Shown one piece after another: positions 44,744 through 55,200 of a stretch of 64,000 nucleotides of DNA (within the stretch, counting starts at the first letter, position 1; every line of letters starts with the position of its first letter). A program made the position numbers and the translations under genes. The stretch is from Norana najaformis (Eukaryota; Annelida; Clitellata; Crassiclitellata; Hormogastridae), in the NCBI GenBank assembly GCA_964023275.1, contig OZ029916.1, positions 11,214,607 to 11,278,606 on the forward strand, written 5' to 3'. The notes beneath the pieces were generated by a model. The model was not told where the DNA came from and did no database searches. It saw nothing but the letters and a program-made list of their open reading frames with translations.

Positions 44744-45960
44744 ATGGAAGACATCGACGCTGGAGATGGAATAAAAATACCGGGAGGAAGGCAACGGGAA
44801 ACCGCCTCTTTAAAACTTCCCGTGTACACGGACAATGCTAATAGTAAAGATGCAAGGGAACAACGACTTGATCCAGCCACTGATGGAGAGTCGTGTTCGG
44901 CAGCAGAGGACGTCATCCAGCGAAATCCTCCTAAAACAGAGCTCAGCACTGTTCTCACCTGGAACGTGAGAACAGTGCTAAGACCATGAAAACTGGCCAA
45001 TGTTATAAGAGAGATGAGAAGAACAGGTTTGAGTATACTGGGACAGTTGGAGGTGAGATGGAAGGAGGGTGGTGAATTTATGAATGAGGAAACTAGAGTC
45101 ATATACCAAGGGAAGAAGACAAAAGTTAATTATAACAAATACCTGGTCCCAACAAGAAAAAGACGAAGGTATACATGGATGGCCCCCAGGGATGCTGCCC
45201 GATATCAACTGGACTACATCATGGTTGAACAAAGGTATAGAAACAGAACAGAGTACTCCAGAACTTTGCCGGGAGTGGATGTACCACAACTTGGTAGCCA
45301 TGATGGTAGTAGAGAAGAAGAGGAAACAAGTAAAGAAATGGGATCAGAAAAAATTAAAGACTAGGAGTAATTCTAGGATACTACAAGATCCCAATGATGT
45401 CAGAAGGTGGTGGAAGGAATATATAGCCCCACCACTCTAGAATAAACTCCAGCAGAACTGCAACAGTTTTCTGACCCATCATCGATGCTCCACCACTTGC
45501 AATTTCTGCAGCGACTTTTCACTCAAAGCTGAAAGCATTCCTGTTTCACAGATCCTATCCTGACAGCCCTTCTTCCTCTTATCTCTCTCTCCTCTCCAAC
45601 CCCAAACATCATCCCCCATAGCTGCCACGCTGTCTCTCCGTCTGACTTTTGGATCTTGACCTGGAACCGAACCCTTTTGCCTATCAATTTTGTTTTGACT
45701 GAGCACCTGTGAATAAGCTGGTTCCCGCAACGTTGCTTTCGTTGGGTGCTGTAGAAATTTTGGAATTACGATTATGATTACAATTACGATATAGAGGACC
45801 TCTACCAGAGAAGTATAACGACCAGATGTGCTGAAAGATGAGGTCGTGACAGCCGTCAGTGAAATGAAACATAACAAGGCAGTTGGAATTGATAACATCC
45901 CGGCGGAGATACTAAAAAATCAGGGAGAAAAACCAATCTTGGCATCTCGTAGCAAGTGAC
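44744..45960 (+). pseudogene. RTE-type LINE endonuclease region, internally deleted
   Basis: The plus strand opens with LTWNVRTVLRP, then MRRTGLSILGQLEVRWKEGG and TRVIYQGKKT, the start of an APE-type endonuclease (NVRT and EVRW motifs). It jumps to YLVPTRKRRRYTWMAPRDAA, RYQLDYIMVEQRYRN and PGVDVPQLGSHDG, so the catalytic middle is deleted. The linker ends RRWWKEYI at 45420, is interrupted by a LINE 3' end (45427-45788), and resumes EDLYQRSI. It then shifts to LKDEVVTAVSEMKHNKAVGI, DNIPAEILKNQGEK. No RT palm follows. Confidence 0.8.
45427..45788 (+). mobile_element. L2/CR1-type LINE 3' end inserted into an RTE copy
   Basis: This starts abruptly with APPLWNKLQQNCNSF coding sequence and continues through the family 3' UTR (cttgacctggaaccgaaccc, aagctggttcccgcaacg) to an attacgattatgatta tail. 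It is flanked by the direct repeat atatag (45421-45426, 45789-45794). Removing it rejoins the RTE reading frame as WKEYIEDLYQR. It is strongly 5'-truncated. Confidence 0.85.
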
Positions 45961-46230
45961 TTGGTTTCACTTTAGAAGCAAAGCTGTACAGTTCAATTTT
46001 CAATAACTTTGAAGCATAAGCCTACTCGAGAGTTCCGAGGTGTGTTTGTCCTAATTATTTTATATAACAGTCTTCTGAATGCTGCTGACTTATTCTAGAG
46101 AAGAGGGAAAGTAGGGAAACATATCCAACAGGGAGCAACTACGGATTTCCCTAGAATGGACATTTTGAACAACTAGCGCATATTATGTTTTAATTATCGG
46201 CGGTCAGCTTTGATCTTTCATTAGCAAGTC

Positions 46231-46383
46231 TTAGCCCTGTGCATACTGGCTTCTGGGCTGCCTCTCAGCCTTAGTGGACTGATCCTCTGGATGTTGACTT
46301 CATTGCGGCTTAGTTTTGATGCGACATCGGTAGATGCCTTATGCATTAGACACCGTCATGCTCGAAGTTATTAATTAACAATT
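46231..46383 (+). repeat. Dispersed repeat copy with (ATT/AAC)n tail
   Basis: ttagtggactgatcctctgg, ttgcggcttagttttgatgc, acatcggtagatgcc, tgcattagacacc, then ttattaattaacaatt. It is the closest partner of the copy at 11080-11226. Confidence 0.7.
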
Positions 46384-46647
46384 AACATAACAATCACTGA
46401 AAATGATTCATTGTGAACTGTTCTGACTGCATTAAGCATCATCAACTGATATGTTTACTATTTTTAGATACTCAACTGGGATCTTATTATTCCCTGTTTA
46501 ACTTTTAAATGATAGCAGTACTACAACTACATTCCTACAAAGAAGCACAATCTAGCTGAGTGCATTGATATCCATTCTCGATGCAGCTACAACTCAGAAT
46601 TCAGAAGCGTTTGAAATTAGTTTGTTTACATATCAATCCACAAATCA

Positions 46648-46674
46648 ATGAATCAATAAATAAATAAATAAATA
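46648..46674. repeat. (AATA)n microsatellite
   Basis: aatcaataaataaataaata repeated tetranucleotides. Confidence 0.85.
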
Positions 46675-46969
46675 CAAAAAAATATTCAATTATACTGTCA
46701 GTCAGTGATATTTCAAGAGGTCAGTTCTTACACTATGTATGGTACAGAAGCAACAAAAAGTGAGGTTTATATAGTAAATGAAAGAGATCTGAAATTTTCT
46801 TGACACTTAATTATTTGAATCTGCAGTGTATTGTTCATCAGTATGTTGTGTGATTCTGGTGCCATCTGGTGAAACTTTAGCTACAAACAAAATTAAAGAG
46901 CTTTATTATAAATAGCAGTACTGAAATGGTTGCTAATGTGAAACACTGGCAACAAGCAGAATGCAATTT

Positions 46970-48905
46970 ATATGGGGCAAGGGCAGACTTTCCCAACAAT
47001 CACATGTCCCTTCCTCTTATATGGAGCAAGGGCAGACTTTCCCATCGATCATATATGGGGCAAGGGCAGACTTTCCAATCAATCACATGTCCCTTCCTCT
47101 TATATGGGGCAAGGGCAGACTTTCTCATCATCGATCATATATGGGGCAAGGGCAGACTTTCCAATCAATCACATGTCCCTTCCTCTTATATGGAGCAAGG
47201 GCAGACTTTCCCATCGATCATAGATGGGGCAAGGGCAGACTTTCCAATCATTCACATGTCCCGGTTCGGTGGCCGATTGGTAACACGCTGGCACGAAGAG
47301 CGGAAGGAAGCGGGATCGAATCCCGCTTGCCCCATAAAGGTCGACTCAGCCGCTACTCGCCAGAGGGCAGTAGTAAAATGAGTAGCAGTTTCACTGCGTA
47401 GATAACCTTGGGTTCAGCGGGTAAGACTTGCCATCTACCGCCGATGTATGGTCACTAGTGGCCACCTAAGGACTGATGGCATTTAAACCGGAGATCAGTA
47501 CCGGCACCTACGGGCGTTGAACCCATGGTGGAATCTATCTATCTAACATGTCCCATCCTCTTATATGGAGCAAGGGCAGACTTTCCCAACAATCACATGT
47601 CCCTTCCTCTTATATGGGGCAAAGGCAGACTTTCCCATCAATCATACGTCTCTCCCTCTTATTTGGGGAAAGGGCAGACTTTCTCATCGATCATATATGG
47701 GACAAGGGTAGACTTTCCAATCAATCACATGTCCCTTCCTCTTAAATGGAGCAAGGGCAGACTTTCCCATCGATCATATATGGGGCAAGGGCAGACTTTC
47801 CAATCATTCACATGTCCCATCCTCTTATATGGAGCAAGGGCAGACTTTCTCAACAATCACATGTCCCTTCCTCTTATATGGAGCAAGGGCAGACTTTCTC
47901 AACAATCACATGGGCCTTTCCTCTTATATGGGGCAAGGGCAGACTTTCTCATCAATCACATGTCCCTTCCTCTTATATGGGCAAGGGCAGACTTTCTCAT
48001 CAATCACATGTCCCTTCCTCTTATATGGAGGCAAGGGCAGACTTTCCAATCAATCACATGTCCCTTCCTCTTATATGGAGCAAGGGCAGACTTTCTCAAC
48101 AATCACATGTCCCTTCCTCTTATATGGAGCAAGGGCAGACTTTCCCATCTATCATATGCCCCTCCCTCTTAAATGGGACAAGGGCAAACGTTCCCATCGA
48201 TTATATATGGGGCAAGGCAGACTCTCCAATCAATCACATGTGCCTTCCTCTTATATGGGGCAAGGGCAGACTTTCCCATCGATCATATATGAGGCAAGGG
48301 CAGACTTTCCAATCATTCATATGTCCCTTCCTCTTATATGGGGCAAGGACAGACTTTCCCATCGATCATATATGGGGCAAGGGCAGACTCTCCAATCAAT
48401 CACATGTGCCTTCCTCTTATATTGGGCAAGGGCAGACTTTTCCATCAATCACATGTCCCTTCCTCTTATATGGGGCAAGGGCAGACTTTCCCATCGATCA
48501 TATATGATGGGGCAAGGGCAGACTCTCCAATCAATCACATGTCCCTTCCTCTTATATGGGGCAAGGGCAGACTTTCCCATCGATCATATATGAGGCAAGG
48601 GCAGACTTTCCAATCATTCACATGTCCCTTCCTCTTATATGGGGCAAAGGCAGACTTTCCCATCAATCATACGTCTCTCCCTCTTATATGGAGCAAGGGC
48701 AGACTTTCCCATCGATCACATGTCCCTCCCTCTTATATGAGGTAAGGGCAGACTTTCCCATCGATCATACATGGGGCAATGGCAGACTTTCCAATCAATC
48801 ACATGTCCCTTCCTCTTATATGGGGCAAGGGCAGACTTTCCAATCAATCACATGTCCCTTCCTCTTATATGGGGCAAGGGCAGACTTTCCCATCGATCAC
48901 GTGTC
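46970..48905 (+). repeat. Composite minisatellite, about 37 units of 32-50 bp, split by a SINE
   Basis: About 37 copies share gcaagggcagactttcc. Two unit types alternate irregularly: a short one (about 34 bp, ending catcgatcatatatgg) and a long one (about 49 bp, ending cacatgtcccttcctctta). A short plus a long unit make about 83 bp, not a multiple of three, so the frame rotates. Because few units contain stops, all three plus-strand frames stay open for long stretches (over 200 codons each, for example 47746-48507 and 47829-48593). I regard these as by-products of the repeat, not genes. The SINE at 47263-47545 interrupts the array. Confidence 0.95.
47263..47545 (+). mobile_element. tRNA-derived SINE, 9-bp target duplication
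   Basis: This is 283 bp. The 5' part is tRNA-like: A box tggccgattgg (about 47270), B box gatcgaatc (47314-47322) within the T-arm-like hairpin agcggg-atcgaat-cccgct. The 3' part (ccacctaaggactgatggca, ttaaaccggagatc, gcacctacgggcgttgaacc, catggtg) aligns with the end of the RTE-type LINE at 12945-13040, followed by an (ATCT)n tail. It is flanked by acatgtccc on both sides (47254-47262, 47546-47554), a piece of the minisatellite unit, so it inserted into an existing array. The middle (about 47345-47450) is SINE body of unknown origin. Confidence 0.9.
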
Positions 48906-49261
48906 TCTCCCATCCCCATTCAATATTCTCAGAAACTTCAGAATGCGTCCTGACAACAAAGGCAGTAAGAACACAGTTCAACAGGAGAACTAGTAACATC
49001 AAAACAATAACAGCATAAGGTTTTCCACTCAAAAAGACACTATATTACTGAATACATTAATAAATATGTATAATGTCACATGTGATGGGAGGAGGCAGAA
49101 GGAGATGGAAAGCAAATGAGTTTGCAACAGGGAGGAAGAGGTAGAGGGAGAGGAAGGAGGCAGACAGAACGGGTCTGACAAACATCAACAGATATTGAGA
49201 CGGAGAGATACATAAAGAGGATGCAGTTTCATCAAGACTGTCACAATTAAACTCCTTAGAC
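48906..49261. other. 3' flank of the unidentified minus-strand gene
   Basis: Between the minisatellite and the stop codon at 49262. It probably contains the 3' UTR of that gene. No other feature. Confidence 0.4.
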
Positions 49262-52200
49262 TTAAGAGGAATCAGACTTAAACCTGACAAAGAGGAACTG
49301 ATCTGCTACAGACCCACACCACCAAAATGTTGCGAAGGACTGGACCCTCTGAATCAACAACACCTAAGTTCATTAGAAACTTAACGTAGTAATGAGAGAT
49401 CAACGTACTATAGCTGTCATTAGTTGTAGCAGATGGAATGGGTGGAAGAGGTGGAGTGGTGATGAGGGAGGGACCACCAAAAGTTGGGCTCATCTGTGAT
49501 GATTGGAAATGCTTTTCTCCTTCTGTTTCGGTCTTTGATCCATACAATGCGGGTGTTGATGGCGGAACAGAATTTAAACCTAGGAATAGCAACAGTTATC
49601 AACCAATACTGACATTATCAGCACAATCATGACCTGTTGATAGACTTATAGTAATACTAGCACCTCACCCTTATGGTTCTCTGAATCCTTCTACCTACAA
49701 TAGTTCACTTTTAGTCACAGTGCTCATATTTTGTCCAAGGTTACAGCCGAAATCTGAGTCATGCAGCTACTTGGGGCCACATCCCTAACACAATCACACA
49801 AAAAATGTCTAAAGCACCCCAGTACTGAAATTGATAAACACTCGAAAGCCTAAGTTGCATATACTTCAGCAGTTTATGTAGTTTTAAGAGGCCAAAGATA
49901 CTGTGATACTCATGGATATATGTATATCAGCAGTTTTCCCATAGCTATTGGCAGAAAATAAGCAACATCTTAATTTGAGTTGATGGCAGGATAACAATCA
50001 AATATATTCGAGCAGTGAATCTTGACATATATACTTTGTTTTTTAAAACAAACAACACTTTAGCTGCAGATCAGAAATCAGTTGAATTCCACAAGGACAA
50101 GAGTTGTTAATGAGCTTCATAGAGTCCAACTGATTTATTCCACCTTTGAACTGAGTGAAATCTTTATCTACTTTGATGAAGGTGTTGTAGTAGGGTAGAT
50201 GTGATTACCTGCCACAGAGGCAGCCCGGCGAGGAATGGCTGATCCATTGGGTCGACTGGCTGCAATGTAGGACCGGGTACCAGATGAGGTGCTCAACGCA
50301 GACGAAGAATTCAGATGGAGTTTCACACTTCATGAGATAAAATGAATGACTTATGAGAATGTAACACAAAAATGTAGAAAGCTGATCAATTACCATCTTG
50401 ACAAGTTGCATGATTCATGTTACAGTAATCTTGAAATGCAGTCTCTAGGTTCAGGTTATCCTGAAAACTCACAATGTTGAGAGTTTGAGTTTGTCCTTAA
50501 GGTAAAACTAACTGTGCTGCTGTACTCATTGTCTGATCCAGAAGTTTACAGCAGAAAAAGGCCACAATCTAGCAAATACTCCACCTACAAGGTACATTTT
50601 ATGTAGTTGCTACATACCTAAGGAACAACTTTTTGTGAATTTGATTGTATTTTAAAATATAAGCCTAAGAGCCTAAAAATGTTCCATATGCACAAATTTA
50701 CTGACCTTTGCTCCAGTCAGAGGTTGGAAGCAAAGTTTCTTGAAGATGAAAGCATTTATTTAGATAAGGAACAAAGTTGTAAGGCTGTTGTGAATTTCAA
50801 CTGAATGTGTTTTAGAACAGAATCATAGGCCAAAAGTTAAAAGATGTGCTTAATACATATTGATTTAAGTATTAGACATGTTTAATATAAATGATTAATA
50901 AGTTTGGTCTGATTCTGGTACTGTTACAAACACATCAGGACGATATTAGAACTGTGTGAAATTTGTTTATTACTGATGAAATCTAATTTCACCAAATTTT
51001 TAGTTGCTTGCGTTAATCTATGCTATACTCATCAATGCCTTCCTGTCTCTTTCTGTTCTATCTTTGATTTTAGTTGGCAAAGGACACTAGTGGAAATGTG
51101 CATTACATCCCTGTACTTAGGAGACTCATTACAACACAGTCTTCAGGAGCCAAAACAAGAACTGCCTCATAACAAGACTGCGTTATAAGAAGGTTATTTT
51201 CTACAACTGAGCAAATTTTGGGACACATGTTTATGACTGTACTGTATCAGAATTCTGTATCAGCATGTCATAAGGAGCTCTGGCACCTGTACACTGTATA
51301 CTTTTTACAGTGGACACATCCAGTTGGATATTTCATGACCAGCAGAGCTAGTCATTATATAATTGTTACTAGACCAGAAAAATATCACAGGATCTATACT
51401 GTCATGTTCGAGCAATATGTCCTTGTCAACGCTTATACGTTCAATTCCAGTGTCATATTACAGTAGACATTGATGTGGCTAGATGGCACAACCAATCTCA
51501 CTGCATCACTAAGCTGACTATTTACATAATGTATAGTTGAGCTGGCAAGAAGTTATGCACAGTCTGTAGATTATAGAAATATCAGTATATGCATAACGTG
51601 TTTCATCCAAAGGGTACAATTATGGTTAATTCCAGAGTTAACTTGCTGAAAACATACACACATATCAGCCCATGGTGATGGGGGCACTTCGAGTAGAGCT
51701 ACATTTGGATTTTGGGTGCCAAGCCCTAGGCAAACCTTGTTAACTTATTCCTGCTCAAAACAAAGACACTGCCAATTCTTAGTTTTTTTCTGCCTGACAA
51801 GAAAGAAGCAGTAAATTGTCAACATCGCATCCAAAATATTAATTCAAAATTTATAATTACAGTTGGAAATGTTCTAAGTTGACTGACTGAATCAGGATGC
51901 AGCAGAGAGAGGAACGGATGAAAATAAATTCATATAAGGAATTCACCTGATGTTGTTGTTGCCAATCATAACTCGATTGACATCAAGCTCAAGCAAATGT
52001 GGAATACTTGGCTGTGATCTGGAGTCAATCACTTGATTGGCTGTGGATTCTGACTGCTGCAAAGCCCAGAAACACTGATTTTGATGAACATGTCAAATGT
52101 CTTTGAATTTGTGTATAAGGTGTAACTGTAATGTAAATATAACTATTAAAACTTTAGAAATGTTACATGTATGTACACTAAGTCATTTTATGAATGTAGT

Positions 52201-55200
52201 AGTAAAATCTATCAGTATAAAGGAAGTCTCATCATGACGTAATGCAAGCGTTAAACAGAGGAGGAGGCCGTGGGATTCCTCCTTGGGATTCAGGACAACA
52301 GAATTTCTTCTGTTTTCAATGTTCATCAAACTGGAAGGCATTTCATTCACCACTAGCTCTCTTGATCTCTGAACAAATTGCACTTATAGATGGTTTATCA
52401 TATACCTCTTTTTACCACTTCTTAATCCAGCCAATACTAAATTTCTGCTCACTTGAACACTGCATACATCATCAGAAGAAATTCTACCGGCTGATGCCAG
52501 TACATTTATGCAGCTCATTTACCTAACAAAGATATCTGAATTGGTAAAGCAAATAGAAAAAGAAAATTCATATTTCAGAAAACATCTGGCATTTAAGAAA
52601 ATAATACAAAATGAGACAACATGCCTTCCATACAGGTCTTGTGGGTTCTCCAATCAGTTGCTTTGCTGTTCCTTGCAAACCATTTTCCAGTTGATCACTT
52701 GATCTCACTGATATGGCTGGATTGATGCTGCTCTAAAATCATGAATCAACTTTTGGTTGATCAGTGCCCCAGAAGTAAGTCACTTCCTACCAAACCATGC
52801 AATCTTACCTGGTGAGTTTTGTAGCAACAGTTGGGTTTACTGACAAGTATAGAATAAGTCGACAGGATTTAAATATAAACTAAATGCAAATATAAGTCTA
52901 AACTATGAATTTTGGACACCTTATGTCTTAGATGATTGCAAACTGAAACAGGTTGGCATGCTATCATGTGTGCACTGCAACTAGTAGTTCTAAACCACAG
53001 ACTATGCCACAATGCTGAGAATTCATGTTGATGAAAGCACATATACAGTGTGGATCCGTTAATGTGAAACTGCCTGAGAACAGGCCATCAAAATGGCATA
53101 TAAGCCACACCGCATGTAAAAAGACCCAGAGTTCACTGAGCCAACTTGGTGTCACTGTTGACAACTGATGGTCAGCTAAGAGTCAAATATGGGCCTAATG
53201 AATGCAGCTGACTGATGGATAATGTTGAAATAATCTGAAATATTATCTAATACTCTAAAATATTCTCCAACTAAACACATAGTACAGTAGGCTAATCTCC
53301 CATCACATTGTTTCATTTACTATAATTTAAAATATTCACAAGTAGTCTTTGATCTAATTTAAAAAAACACAAAGTACTAACACTTGATAAACTTAATAAA
53401 TAAAATTTAACAATAAACTTAAATTTTAAAATAAAAATAATAAATGCAGCAGAATGTTTTGAATTATTTTACCAACAGAAAATAAATTATCAAGCACAAG
53501 ATTCAGCAATGTGCAAAGAGTTTATATTCCAACAGCCACACGTCGTGCTGTTACCAAATCTCTCAAATGCTATCACATCACTTCTCTTTTCAAATCACTT
53601 CAGTGGCCTCAAATACCTGAATACGTAGAGTGTAAGTCCTTTTGCTCACCTATAACACAATTCAATCTTCCCAACCCTACTATTTTCATCAGTTATTTAC
53701 AATTCAACTACTCCATTCAACCTGTTCCTTTTCTGTCCAAAATTTCTTCGCCCCTCTTTACCTCATCTTTAAAATCTGGATATCGCTCCATAGCCATAGC
53801 TGCTCCACCCCTCTGGAATAAACTCTCACCAGATTTAAGACAATTATCTGATCCATCCTACGAACTCAACAATACTTCACCTCTTGCAATTTCTGAGCTG
53901 GTCTTTCACTCAAAACTGAGAACATTATTCTTCCAAAAATTTTATCCTGACTCTTCCTCTTCCCCTTATCTCTCTCTCTGCTCCAATCTGAAACACCATC
54001 TGCCATGGCCATCTGACTGCCTGCCTGACTCCATGGATCTTGACCTTGAACCAAACCCTTTCTGCCTACTGATTTTGTTTTGACTGAGCGCCTGTGAATA
54101 AGCTGGTTCCCGCGACTTGTCTTTCATTGGGCACAGTAGAAATCTCGAGATTGCAATTATGATTACCTTAATTTGTTAGGTTCATCAAATTCAGATGAAG
54201 GTTTTACAAAATGTGATGTTATTTTCTTCAACCTCTGGCTCTTAGCTCTAATTTTCTTTACAAAATCGATCATTTGGCACAAGTTTAAAATTCTGATACA
54301 TTCCATGAGGCTAATATTGGCCGAGTCATTGTACTAGCATTTGGCAGATGGCAGCAGCAATAAGCTTTCTCTTGGGCAATGCTTTCCCCTCAAAAATGGT
54401 GCACACGTTTTCTCCCAATCCAACTTTTAAACTACGATCTTCACAAATTTGTGTTTCATTTTTTTACTCAACCTTGTAGAATTCATTGTACAATACCAAG
54501 ATCTTTAGAAACTTTGGCTTCTTTTTACCACTGTGTAACTTATCTATAGTAGTAAGTTTTTCCTCAGCGGTGTACAAACATCGATGCTTGACTGCCATTA
54601 TGAAATAAGGCATATTGAAAATAACTAAATATATGTAGTGTAATATGTCTTACCAAAATGGGATGAAAAGGAAAAAAGGAAATAAGCCTTACAGAGCATG
54701 TTAAAGTGATTTAATTAATCCTACTTCCCGTTTAGATAATTAGCCCTACTCTCTAGTTCTTTGTAGAGCACATTAATTAACACAATATATTTAGTTTGGG
54801 GAACATGACGCCACTTTGCTTTATGCAGAGTCATGGGTAAAATGGTAGCACGTAAAGTCATGCGCAATAAATAAGCTACTAGCATAGATTAAACTGAATA
54901 AACAACAACTATTTTAACTAAGAAAGCAAGTAGTTACTTAATTACCTTTCATCAAAAGTGGATTAGAAATGGCAATATATAAATAAATGAGCTACTAACA
55001 GTCAGACACTTTTCTTAAAATTTGTCTCACTTTTAAATGAAATGGACTATTGTTTTGCTTTGTCTGCAAGTTTTGAGTACATGTTTGCATATGAAATTTC
55101 CATGAGTTGAGTTATTGATTTGTTTTTGCACACACTCATCATGTGCTTACGGCTGTCATGCAACAGATGTGTAGCGGGATGGTGTGAATGGCTGGCAGAG

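Larger units (their letters stand above)
45961..46969. other. No supported gene; repeats
   Basis: It contains the dispersed repeat at 46231-46383 and an (AATA)n microsatellite at 46648-46674. Nothing else is recognised. Confidence 0.4.

Noticed and set aside
47263-47335. Functional tRNA gene
   Set aside because: A and B boxes are present but no proper acceptor stem can be formed, and the unit continues into a LINE-like tail with flanking duplications, so it is a SINE.
47746-48593. Overlapping 253-254 codon ORFs in the minisatellite
   Set aside because: They arise because the repeat units lack stop codons in any frame; the frame rotates from unit to unit and there is no start context, domain or splice evidence.
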